Source: Gaiellasilicea sp037721555
GTDB taxonomy: Bacteria > Actinomycetota > Thermoleophilia > Gaiellales > Gaiellaceae
Direction of reading: 5' to 3'
Assembly: GCA_037721555.1 (NCBI GenBank)
Contig: JBBJOI010000007.1
Span: forward strand, 60,163 to 124,162
Length of the DNA stretch: 64,000 bases
This document shows, one piece after another, positions 15,040-22,121 of this stretch. Within the stretch, counting starts at the first letter, position 1. Each line of letters starts with the position of its first letter. The translations under genes were made by a program, and so were the position numbers. The notes under the pieces were generated by a model. That model searched no databases. It worked only from the letters and a program-made list of their open reading frames with translations, and had not been told where the DNA came from.

Positions 15040-15068
15040 AGAATACTGTGCGCGGATGACGGCTGCAA
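15040..15068 (-). promoter_or_regulatory. Minus-strand promoter TTGCAG-N17-TATTCT, sharing its -10 with a plus-strand promoter
   Basis: On the minus strand TTGCAG (15063-15068) and TATTCT (15040-15045) are 17 nt apart. On the plus strand TACTGT (15044-15049) ends 6 nt before the ATG of the alpha/beta hydrolase (15056). The two -10 boxes overlap in AGAATACTGT, so both directions can use the same TA. The -35 box lies inside the first codons of the hydrolase gene. Confidence 0.6.
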
Positions 15069-15919
15069 CGACGGTCGAGGGGATCGAAGAGCGCATCGCT
15101 GACCTCGCGGGCACGCACCTTCGCTATCTCAGCGGGGGCTCGGGCTCGCCGGTGATTCTGCTTCACGGGCTCGGCGGCTCGTCGTCGAACTGGACCGAGC
15201 TTCTCGGCGGAGCGGCTGAGCGCTTCCGGGTGCTCGCTCCCGACCTGCCCGGCCACGGGCGCTCCGCACGGCTGCCGGCTCGGGCGGGCGTGACCGCATT
15301 CGCCGACGCGGTCGCGGCGCTCCTCGAGCACGAGCACGCCACGCCTGCTCTCGTTGTCGGTCACTCCTTCGGCGGGCTCGTGGGACTGCGGCTCGCGCAC
15401 CGGCGGCCCGACCTCGTTCGCGGCCTCCTGCTCGTAGCGCCAGCGGGGATCCGCTCAGGCGCGTCTGCCGTTCGGGCAGCCATCCTCGTGTCGATGCTGG
15501 TTCGGCCGGCACGCTTGGCCGCACCCTTTCGGCACCGGTTCGCAGCCCGCGCGTGGTACCGGCGCGCGCTCTTTCGTCCGTGGTTCGTCTCCGACCCACT
15601 CGCGCTCTCGGCCCGGGCCACGCTCGGCTTCCTCGAGAGCTCCGGAGAGCACGTCGACATCCGGACGGCCGCTCGTGCCCTTGTCCTTGACGATCCGAGG
15701 CGTGATCTGGAGCACGTGGGCTGCTCGGTCGTGATCGTCTGGGGCGCGCGCGACCAGCAGTTGCCGCTCGACGACGCCTTCGAGTACACCCGCAGGCTGC
15801 GCGCGAAGCTACGCGTCGTCGCCGATTGCGGGCATCTGGTGATCGGCGAGCGCCCGCAGGCGTGTCTCGGCGCCCTTGACGAGCTGGCGCGCGCTACACG
15901 GGATTGGGAACCTCGATGA
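15056..15919 (+). CDS. Alpha/beta-fold hydrolase
   Basis: 287 aa. The oxyanion segment HGLGGSSSNW, the nucleophile elbow GHSFGG and the C-terminal catalytic His in DCGHLV are present, with the acid probably in IVWGARDQQLP. The substrate is unknown; close relatives include esterases and the hydrolases of aromatic ring cleavage. The ATG at 15056 is preferred because the fold begins shortly after and TACTGT ends 6 nt upstream. The 3' end overlaps NIF3 on the other strand by 26 nt. Confidence 0.88.
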   Translation: MTAATTVEGIEERIADLAGTHLRYLSGGSGSPVILLHGLGGSSSNWTELLGGAAERFRVLAPDLPGHGRSARLPARAGVTAFADAVAALLEHEHATPALVVGHSFGGLVGLRLAHRRPDLVRGLLLVAPAGIRSGASAVRAAILVSMLVRPARLAAPFRHRFAARAWYRRALFRPWFVSDPLALSARATLGFLESSGEHVDIRTAARALVLDDPRRDLEHVGCSVVIVWGARDQQLPLDDAFEYTRRLRAKLRVVADCGHLVIGERPQACLGALDELARATRDWEPR

Positions 15920-16637
15920 ACTCCCAGTCGAGCTCGAAGCGATCGGCCAGGCGCCCGGCGAGCGCCTGAACGCCCAGACGCTCCGTCGCGTAGTGGCCGG
16001 CGGCGACGAAGTGGATGCCGAGCTCGCGCGCGATGTGAAGGGACGGCTCCTCGGCCTCGCCCGTCAGGAAGAGGTCGTATCCCTCCTGCGCGGCCTGGAT
16101 CAGGTCGTTGCCGCCGCCGCCGCTCGTGATCGCGACGCGCTCGATGACCTCAGGGCCTTCGGCGAAGACGAGCGGCTCGCGCTCGACGAGGTCCGCCACC
16201 CGTGCGGCGAACTGGTCGACGGTGCTCGGCTCCCTCAGCCGACCACCCTGTCCAACTTCCCCGAACTGGCGCTCCCGCTCGACGCCGAGCTCGGCGGCGA
16301 GTAGGGCGTTGTTGCCGATCTCGGGATGCGCATCGAGCGCGAGGTGGTACGCCGCGAGCGTGATGTCGGAACGGAACAGCACCTCGAGGCGGCCGCGCTG
16401 GCGTTTGTCGACTACGGGTGACTCGTTGCGCCAGAAGAGTCCATGGTGGACGAGCAGGAGCTGGGCCCCGGCCGCCGCGGCGCGCTCGAAGAGCGCGCGC
16501 GAGGAGGAGACGCCACAGGCGATCTTCATCACCTCGGCGGCGCCGGCGACCTGGAGGCCGGCGGGCGCGTACTCCGGGAACCGCTGCACGTCCAGCAGTT
16601 CGTTCGCGAACGCGAGGATCTCGTCGCGGGCTGCCAC
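15894..16637 (-). CDS. NIF3-like dinuclear metal-binding protein
   Basis: 247 aa, the short form of the family. Metal ligands are visible in LLLVHHGLFW (HH pair), AYHLALDAH and near the end in AAGHYATERLG. The family is annotated as GTP cyclohydrolase 1 type 2-like, but its cellular role is not settled. The start is GTG at 16637 with TAGAAT (16644-16649) 6 nt upstream, a leaderless arrangement. It converges with the alpha/beta hydrolase gene. Confidence 0.9.
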   Translation of the reverse strand: MAARDEILAFANELLDVQRFPEYAPAGLQVAGAAEVMKIACGVSSSRALFERAAAAGAQLLLVHHGLFWRNESPVVDKRQRGRLEVLFRSDITLAAYHLALDAHPEIGNNALLAAELGVERERQFGEVGQGGRLREPSTVDQFAARVADLVEREPLVFAEGPEVIERVAITSGGGGNDLIQAAQEGYDLFLTGEAEEPSLHIARELGIHFVAAGHYATERLGVQALAGRLADRFELDWEFIEVPNPV

Positions 16638-16704
16638 GGCTCGATTCTACGGGGCGGTCCCGCGTGGCTCGGGGCTCGTTCCGCTCCGGTAACCTGTTCC
16701 CGCT

Positions 16705-16778
16705 CGGGGTGTGGCGCAGCCTGGTAGCGCGCTCCGTTCGGGTCGGAGAGGTCCCCAGTTCGAATCTGGGCACCCCGA
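16705..16778 (+). tRNA. tRNA-Pro(CGG)
   Basis: The acceptor stem CGGGGTG pairs perfectly with CACCCCG, and the discriminator is A. The anticodon stem CTCCG/CGGAG encloses the loop TTCGGGT, so the anticodon is CGG and reads CCG. The T arm CCCAG-TTCGAAT-CTGGG is canonical. The 3' CCA is not encoded (GATAGATC follows). A weak -10-like TAACCT lies at 16690-16695. Confidence 0.96.
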
Positions 16779-16782
16779 TAGA

Positions 16783-16812
16783 TCACGGGGGAACCTCATG
16801 GTTCCCCCGTGA
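16783..16812. terminator. Perfect 13-bp hairpin after tRNA-Pro
   Basis: TCACGGGGGAACC (16783-16795) and GGTTCCCCCGTGA (16800-16812) form a perfect stem with a 4-nt loop five bases after the tRNA. No clear U-tract follows, so termination is plausible but not certain. A second small hairpin, GGCCGG-ATGAA-CCGGCC, lies at 16851-16867 before the convergent CoA-binding gene. The rest of 16813-16885 shows nothing recognisable. Confidence 0.6.
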
Positions 16813-16885
16813 GCCCTCCTTCTGGCTACCGCATGCCGCTCTTGGGCTACGGCCGGATGAACCGGCCTCCGCCTGCGACGAGCGG

Positions 16886-17287
16886 TTAGCTACGGATTTC
16901 CTGGGCGTGCACGACTGCGGTGCAAAGGTCTTGGACGTAGTCGAGGTCGGCGGCCTCGGCGATCTGACGCGACTCCGCCGAGCAGATTCCCAGTTGGAGC
17001 CACAGGGCCCCGGCGCCTGCGGCGACGGCGTCGTCCGCGTGCTGGGGCGTGAGCTCCGCGCGTCGGAAGACGTCGACGATGTCGACCTGCTCCTCGATCT
17101 CCGCAACCGTTCTCGCGCAGCGCACGCCGAGCACCTCTTCGCACCCTGACGGTCGCACGGGGATGACGTGGTAGCCCTCGGCGAGGAGGTAGCGCATCAC
17201 GCGGTGGCTCGGACGCTCGGGCTTCGGTGAGGCTCCGACGAGCGCGATCGTCTTGGCCTCACGCAGGATCTCGGCCGGCGTCCGCAC
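16886..17287 (-). CDS. CoA-binding domain protein (YccU type)
   Basis: 133 aa, a single Rossmann CoA-binding domain as in succinyl-CoA synthetase alpha. Signature parts are TIALVGASPKPERPSHRVM, the strand around YHVIPVRP and GALWLQLGI. Its cellular role is unknown; some relatives bind CoA persulfide or act in sulfur metabolism. The start is GTG at 17287 with TATCGT (17294-17299) 6 nt upstream. It is divergent from the HAD gene at 17321. Confidence 0.88.
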   Translation of the reverse strand: MRTPAEILREAKTIALVGASPKPERPSHRVMRYLLAEGYHVIPVRPSGCEEVLGVRCARTVAEIEEQVDIVDVFRRAELTPQHADDAVAAGAGALWLQLGICSAESRQIAEAADLDYVQDLCTAVVHAQEIRS

Positions 17288-17320
17288 GACGCAACGATAC
17301 CGTCGGGGTACCCTCGGGAG

Positions 17321-18007
17321 GTGATCCGGGGGATCCTCTTCGACGTCGACTTCACGCTCGCGCTGCCTGGGCCTGAGCTCGGGCCCGAGGGTTATCGCCG
17401 CCTCGGCGAGCGACACGGTCTCGAGCTGGATCCTGCGCGCTACGTGGGCGCGCGTCAGACGGCGTTGGCGTCGCTCCAACGGCACCCGGAGCTCGAGCAC
17501 GACGACCAGATCTGGGTCGAGTTCACCGAGCGAATCGTGCGAGGGATGGGGGGCGACGCCGACACCGCCTACGAGTGCGCCGTCGAGCTCGTGGCCGTGT
17601 GGGAGTCCCACGACAAGTTCACGCTCTACGAGGACGGGCCGCCGGTCCTCGAGGAGCTGCGTCGGCACGGGCTCCGGATCGGGCTCGTCTCGAACGGGAG
17701 CCGCGACCTGGAGGAGTTCGTGCGCCACCACGCGCTCGAGGTCGACTGCGCCATCGGCTCGCGCGCCTTCGGCCGCACGAAGCCACACCCGGAGATCTTC
17801 CGCCACGCACTCTCGCTGCTCGAAGTCGAGCCGGCCGAGGCCGCTATGGTCGGCGACTCCTACGAGGACGACATCGAGGGCGCACGAGCGCTCGGGATGC
17901 GGGCGTTCCTGCTCGACCGCGACGGCCGGCATGTCGGTGAGCCGGACCGGCTCCCAGACCTGTACGCGTTACCGGCGGCGCTCGGCCTGGGGAGCGCGCC
18001 CGCCTAG
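17321..18007 (+). CDS. HAD-superfamily hydrolase
   Basis: 228 aa. Motif I is LFDVDFTL, with Phe in place of the usual Gly after the second Asp. Motif II is LVSNGSRD, motif III is RTKPHPEIF and motif IV is MVGDSYEDDIEGARALG. The cap is helical (about 20-95). It is likely a small-molecule phosphatase of unknown substrate. The start is GTG with TACCCT (17309-17314) 6 nt upstream. Confidence 0.85.
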   Translation: MIRGILFDVDFTLALPGPELGPEGYRRLGERHGLELDPARYVGARQTALASLQRHPELEHDDQIWVEFTERIVRGMGGDADTAYECAVELVAVWESHDKFTLYEDGPPVLEELRRHGLRIGLVSNGSRDLEEFVRHHALEVDCAIGSRAFGRTKPHPEIFRHALSLLEVEPAEAAMVGDSYEDDIEGARALGMRAFLLDRDGRHVGEPDRLPDLYALPAALGLGSAPA

Positions 18008-18046
18008 CAGCGCTACCACTGCCACCGCGATTCCATCGCAGTAGCC

Positions 18047-19012
18047 TCACGAGAGGCCGAGTTCTGCGCGCCAGGTCGCTGTGTGCTCGCCGATTGCGGC
18101 TGGGCGACCGGCAGGGGGCTCGCCGAACTCGGCTGCGGCTTCCGCCAGCGTTGCGACTGGTCCGAGCGCGACGTCCTCCGCGTCGCACAGCTCGAGCCAG
18201 TCGGCGAGCCGACGGCTTGCGAAGACGGCCGTGAGCTCCCCCGCAAGCCTCTCCTGCGCCTCGTCGACGAGATGCAGCTCCGCCAGGTCCGGCCTGCCGA
18301 TCACGTCGCACAGGCGCGCGAAGAACTTCGGCTCGAGCGCGGCGATCGTGACGTGCCGGCCGTCGCCGGTCTCGTAGATCCGGTAGCACGCGGCTCCCCC
18401 CGTCAGGAAGCGAGGCAGCGGATCGCCGCCGACGCGGTGGGACACGAGGCGGTGCGAGCCGTGTGTCATCGAGACGGTGAGCCGGATACCGCGACCCGTG
18501 CGTCCGCGCTCGAGCAGGGCGGCCAGCACCTCCGTCACTGCCCCGAGCGCGCCCGCGGCGAGATCGGCCGGCTGGAGCGGCGGGAGGTGGGGCGCGGTGT
18601 CCTCGAGCATGCCTGCGTAGCCGAGGTAGTTGAGGTCGTGACCGGCGCGCAGCGCATGCGGGCCATCCGTGCCGAAGCCTGTGATCGAGCAGTAGACGAG
18701 GCTGTCCGGCAGATCGTCCGGTCCGACGCCGAGGCGCGCCGCGACGCCCGGACGAAATCCCTCGAGGACGACGTCGGCACGCTCACACAGAGCCCGCCCC
18801 AGCTCGGGCTCGACCTTCAGGTCGCAGGCGACCGATTCCTTCCCGCCGTTCAGGGCGGCTTCCCAGGCCGGGGCGACGTGCCGCATCGGATCGCCTTCGG
18901 GCGGCTCCAGTCGCACGACCCGGGCGCCGAGCCGGAGCAGCTCTCGCGACGCATAGGCGCCCGGGAGGTAGCGCGTCAGGTCGACGACGAGCATCCCAGC
19001 CAACGGCTGCAT
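18047..19012 (-). CDS. Family III CoA-transferase/racemase (CaiB/BaiF type)
   Basis: 321 aa, shorter than the usual 380-400. Features are the N-terminal LVVDLTRYLPGAYASRELL and the catalytic aspartate in AGHDLNYLGYAG. The family includes alpha-methylacyl-CoA racemase, which lets 2R-methyl-branched acyl-CoAs enter beta-oxidation; that would fit the nearby acyl-CoA dehydrogenases. ATG at 19012 has TAGCGT (19021-19026) 8 nt upstream. The exact substrate is open. Confidence 0.85.
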   Translation of the reverse strand: MQPLAGMLVVDLTRYLPGAYASRELLRLGARVVRLEPPEGDPMRHVAPAWEAALNGGKESVACDLKVEPELGRALCERADVVLEGFRPGVAARLGVGPDDLPDSLVYCSITGFGTDGPHALRAGHDLNYLGYAGMLEDTAPHLPPLQPADLAAGALGAVTEVLAALLERGRTGRGIRLTVSMTHGSHRLVSHRVGGDPLPRFLTGGAACYRIYETGDGRHVTIAALEPKFFARLCDVIGRPDLAELHLVDEAQERLAGELTAVFASRRLADWLELCDAEDVALGPVATLAEAAAEFGEPPAGRPAAIGEHTATWRAELGLS

Positions 19013-19036
19013 CGGCCCCGACGCTAGCAGCCGTGC

Positions 19037-19534
19037 CTAGCGGCAGATCGGGAGCCCGCGCCGGGAGAGCCCGAAGCCCCAGAGCCGTTCGTCGAGGACG
19101 TAGAAGGACGAGACGGTGTCTTCTCGCCGCAATATGAGCGCGTCGTAGCCGTCGCACACGTGCCGTGAGAGCCGGGGATAGAGGGCTCGCACGCGCGAAA
19201 CCGGCTCGCCGAGCGAGAGGCCGCTCGGCGTGCTCCAGCCGAGCGGCTGGTGGATGGTGTAGAGCGCAACTGCGCGGCCGCCGCGGAACTCGATACCTGC
19301 GCCGCGGGGTTGAAACGCGAAAAAGTTGAAGTACCAGGTCGTGTGCCGGCAGTTCGTGCAGCGCCCGTAGGCTCGCCCCCAGGCTGCTTCGACCTGCGCA
19401 CCGGTCGCGCCAAGCCGCAGCCCGCCCAGGCTCTTGCCCGGCACGAGGACGCCGGGATTGGGGGGCGCTGCCGCAGCCGGCGCCACCACAGCGAGAGCGA
19501 GCGCAAGCACGGCGAAGGCGAGCCGGCGAACCAT
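19037..19534 (-). CDS. Secreted protein of unknown function
   Basis: 165 aa with a clear signal peptide (MVRRLAFAVLALALAVVAPA). The mature part has the block SLGGLRLGATGAQVEAAWG, two cysteines in RCTNC, and further cysteines at the C-terminus (HVCDGYD and PIC). The GGLRLG-x-V pattern recurs in other actinobacterial secreted proteins, but I know no function for it. ATG at 19534 has TATCCT (19543-19548) 8 nt upstream. It is divergent from the cupin gene. Confidence 0.7.
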   Translation of the reverse strand: MVRRLAFAVLALALAVVAPAAAAPPNPGVLVPGKSLGGLRLGATGAQVEAAWGRAYGRCTNCRHTTWYFNFFAFQPRGAGIEFRGGRAVALYTIHQPLGWSTPSGLSLGEPVSRVRALYPRLSRHVCDGYDALILRREDTVSSFYVLDERLWGFGLSRRGLPICR

Positions 19535-19553
19535 GTTGTGGAAGGATAGGCGG

Positions 19554-20027
19554 GTGGAGGTCGTCAACCTCTTCGAGGTCGAGGTCGCGCGCGACGACGA
19601 CGATCCGGCCGGGTACGACACGGGCTACGTCCGGCTCGCGGAGAAGCTGGGGTCGACCAAGCTGGGCGGCACGGTCTACGAGCTGCCGACCGGGCAGTCG
19701 ATCTGCCCCTACCACTACGAATACGGCAGCGAGGAGTGGCTGATCGTCCTCACCGGTCGACCAACGCTGCGTGTCCGGGAAGGGGAGCGCGAGCTTGGGC
19801 CGGGCGAGACCGTGTGCTTCCCCGAGGGGCCCGGGGGCGCGCACAAGGTCACGAATCGCGGCGCGGAGCTCGCGCGAGTGTTGATGCTCTCGACCAAGCA
19901 GAGCACCGGCATCGTGGTCTACCCAGACAGCGACAAGATCGGCGTCTACCCGAGCAACAGGGCCGACTCGCACCTGTTCGTGCGCGGGGCTGCCGTCGAC
20001 TACTGGGAGGGTGAGACCGCGAGCTAG
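19554..20027 (+). CDS. Cupin-domain protein
   Basis: 157 aa, a single cupin barrel. The first motif is ICPYHYEYGSEEWLIVLTG (metal ligands His and Glu); the second is FPEGPGGAHKVTN. Such proteins range from sugar isomerases to stress proteins, so the role is open. GTG at 19554 has GAAGGA about 7 nt upstream. Its stop shares the tetranucleotide CTAG with the stop of the convergent glutaryl-CoA dehydrogenase-like gene. Confidence 0.85.
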   Translation: MEVVNLFEVEVARDDDDPAGYDTGYVRLAEKLGSTKLGGTVYELPTGQSICPYHYEYGSEEWLIVLTGRPTLRVREGERELGPGETVCFPEGPGGAHKVTNRGAELARVLMLSTKQSTGIVVYPDSDKIGVYPSNRADSHLFVRGAAVDYWEGETAS

Positions 20028-21211
20028 CGGAAGGCGTTCTCGCCGGTCAAGGCGCCGCCGACGACGAGCGTGTGCACCTCGTGCGTGCCCTCGTAGGTGA
20101 GCACGGACTCGAGGTTGTTCATGTGACGGATGACGGGGTACTCGAGTGTGATCCCGTTGCCGCCGAGGATTGTGCGAGCGCTGCGGCACACCTCGAGCGC
20201 GCCGCGAACGTTCCCCATCTTCCCGAGGCTGACGTGCTCCTGGCGGAGCGTGCCGTCGTCCTTCATCCGGCCGATGTGGAGCGCGACGAGGGTGGCGCGG
20301 TTCAGCTCGAGCGCCATCTCGGCGAGCTTCTGCTGGGTCAGCTGGTAGGCCGCGATCGGCTTCTCGAAGACGATCCGTTCCTTCGCGTACTCGAGTGCCG
20401 CCTCGAAGCAGGCGCGCCCGGCCCCGACGGCGCCCCAGACGATGCCGTACCGCGCCTCGTTCAGGCAGGAGAGTGGTCCGCGCAGCGTGCTGACGTCGGG
20501 AAACACGCTCTCGTTAGGCACCCGCACGTCCTGGAGCACGAGCTCGGACGTGACGGAGGCTCGGAGCGAAAGCTTCTTCTTGATCTCGGGGGCGCTGAAC
20601 CCGGGCGTGCCCCTCTCGACGAGGAAGCCTCTGATCGCGCCGTCGTCCGTTCTCGCCCAGACGGTCGCGACGTCGGCGATCGTGCCGTTCGTGATCCACA
20701 TCTTCGCCCCGTTCAGGATCCAGTCGGTGCCGTCGCGACGGGCGTGCGTGCGCATCGAGCCTGGATCCGAGCCTGCGTCGGGCTCGGTCAGCCCGAAGCA
20801 GCCGATCGCCTCCCCGGTGTGCATAGGCGGGAGCCAGCGCTGCTTCTGCTCCTCGGAGCCCCAGCGCCAGATCGAATACATCGCGAGCGAGCCCTGAACG
20901 GAGACCGCGCTCCGGATGCCCGAGTCGCCGGCCTCGAGCTCGAGGCAGGTCAGGCCGTAGGCGACCGCGCTCGCACCGGGAAGGCCATAGCCGTCGAGGT
21001 GCATGCCGTAGAGGCCGAGCTTGCCGAGCTCCGTCAGGAGCTCGCGCGGAAGGATCCCCTGCTCGAACCACTCGCCCACCTCGGGTAGCACCCGCTCGCG
21101 CACGAAGACGCGAACGGTGTCGCGGATCGCCTTCTCCTCGTCGTCGAGGAGCGCGTCGATCGCGAGGAAGTCCCGCGGGTCGAGCTCGGTCGGCTTCTCG
21201 GTGACGGCCAC
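20024..21211 (-). CDS. Glutaryl-CoA dehydrogenase-like acyl-CoA dehydrogenase
   Basis: 395 aa. It is an FAD-dependent dehydrogenase; the closest pattern is GcdH, which makes crotonyl-CoA and CO2 from glutaryl-CoA. The catalytic Glu sits in TYEGTHEVH, and the GcdH-like blocks GCFGLTEPDAGSDPG and ILGGNGITLEYPVIRHMNN are present. GTG at 21211 has TAGCCT (21218-21223) 6 nt upstream. This -10 overlaps the -10 of the divergent GH3 gene. A lysine/tryptophan degradation role is inferred. Confidence 0.9.
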   Translation of the reverse strand: MAVTEKPTELDPRDFLAIDALLDDEEKAIRDTVRVFVRERVLPEVGEWFEQGILPRELLTELGKLGLYGMHLDGYGLPGASAVAYGLTCLELEAGDSGIRSAVSVQGSLAMYSIWRWGSEEQKQRWLPPMHTGEAIGCFGLTEPDAGSDPGSMRTHARRDGTDWILNGAKMWITNGTIADVATVWARTDDGAIRGFLVERGTPGFSAPEIKKKLSLRASVTSELVLQDVRVPNESVFPDVSTLRGPLSCLNEARYGIVWGAVGAGRACFEAALEYAKERIVFEKPIAAYQLTQQKLAEMALELNRATLVALHIGRMKDDGTLRQEHVSLGKMGNVRGALEVCRSARTILGGNGITLEYPVIRHMNNLESVLTYEGTHEVHTLVVGGALTGENAFR

Positions 21212-21217
21212 GGTCGA

Positions 21218-21227
21218 AGGCTACCGT
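21218..21227. promoter_or_regulatory. Overlapping divergent -10 boxes (AGGCTACCGT)
   Basis: On the minus strand TAGCCT (21218-21223) ends 6 nt before the GTG at 21211. On the plus strand TACCGT (21222-21227) ends 6 nt before the GTG at 21234. The two boxes share the central TA, so RNA polymerase can open only one direction at a time. Both transcripts would be leaderless. Confidence 0.6.
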
Positions 21228-21233
21228 GGGAGT

Positions 21234-22121
21234 GTGCTCGCCGCGATTGCCCAGGCTCTGACGCTTCTGCTCACCGGATCGGTTGGAGGCGAGGTCGCCG
21301 CGATGACACCGCGCGAGAAGGCGGCCGCTCTCGTGGTGGCCGGCATGCCGGCCGAAGGAGGGTTCGGCGGCGTTCTCGTCCGGTCCTGGAACACAGAGCT
21401 GCCTCCTCCGCGCCGCTCGATCGTCTTCGCGGATCAGGAAGGCGGTCTCGTCAAGACCTTCACCTCGATCGCGCCGTGGCAGGCGGCGTCCGGTTACCGA
21501 AGCGCCCACGAGGCCTACCGAGCGGGTCGCGAGACGGCCACAGCGCTGCGGGGCGTCGGCGCCCACGCGACGTTCGCCCCGGTACTCGATCTCGGGGACG
21601 GCCCGCTCGGCTCGCGCCACTTCGAGAGCCCTGGGTACGGGGTCGCGTTCGCCCGCGGCCTCGGGCGAGCGGCGTGCCCGAAGCACTTTCCCGGGCTCGG
21701 GTCGACGCCCAGATCGACGGACGAAGCCCGCGTCCACGGCTCAGTGCGCCAGCACGACCTGGCACCGTTCCGTGCAGCAGTGCGCGCAGGGGTGCCCTGC
21801 GTGATGGTCGGGCACGCGATCTATCCACAGCTCGGCTCCCGGCGCGCGTCCTTCGAGCCCAAGACGTACCGCCTGCTCCGCCGGCTCGGTTTCCGCGGCG
21901 TCGCGATCACCGATTCGCTTGGCGTTCTCGGCAGCCCCTACGCCCCCTTCTGGGCGCGGCTCGCGATCCGCGCCGGAGCAGACCTGGTGCTCACGACGAG
22001 CTCGCGCGACGCGGCCCGGATGGTGGAGGCGCTCGTCCCGCTCGCGCGGAGCGGCGCGCTCGATCAGAAGGTGGTCAGGGTGCTCCGCTACCGTCGGACG
22101 CTGGGGGTGCGGGCACGTTGA
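21234..22121 (+). CDS. Glycoside hydrolase family 3 protein (beta-N-acetylhexosaminidase-like)
   Basis: 295 aa with a hydrophobic N-terminal segment, possibly an export signal or anchor. The GH3 pattern includes IVFADQEGGLVKTF, PVLDLGDGPLGSRHF, the substrate-binding KHFPGLGST and the nucleophile Asp in AITDSLGVLG. NagZ-type enzymes release N-acetylglucosamine from muropeptides. It is shorter than typical NagZ (about 340). The 3' end overlaps the convergent amidase gene by 47 nt. GTG at 21234 is supported by the leaderless -10 box. Confidence 0.85.
   Translation: MLAAIAQALTLLLTGSVGGEVAAMTPREKAAALVVAGMPAEGGFGGVLVRSWNTELPPPRRSIVFADQEGGLVKTFTSIAPWQAASGYRSAHEAYRAGRETATALRGVGAHATFAPVLDLGDGPLGSRHFESPGYGVAFARGLGRAACPKHFPGLGSTPRSTDEARVHGSVRQHDLAPFRAAVRAGVPCVMVGHAIYPQLGSRRASFEPKTYRLLRRLGFRGVAITDSLGVLGSPYAPFWARLAIRAGADLVLTTSSRDAARMVEALVPLARSGALDQKVVRVLRYRRTLGVRAR

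Noticed and set aside
16783..16812. Hairpin after tRNA-Pro as a second tRNA or att site
   Set aside because: It is a simple perfect stem with a 4-nt loop; no integrase gene and no duplicated tRNA 3' end were found nearby.
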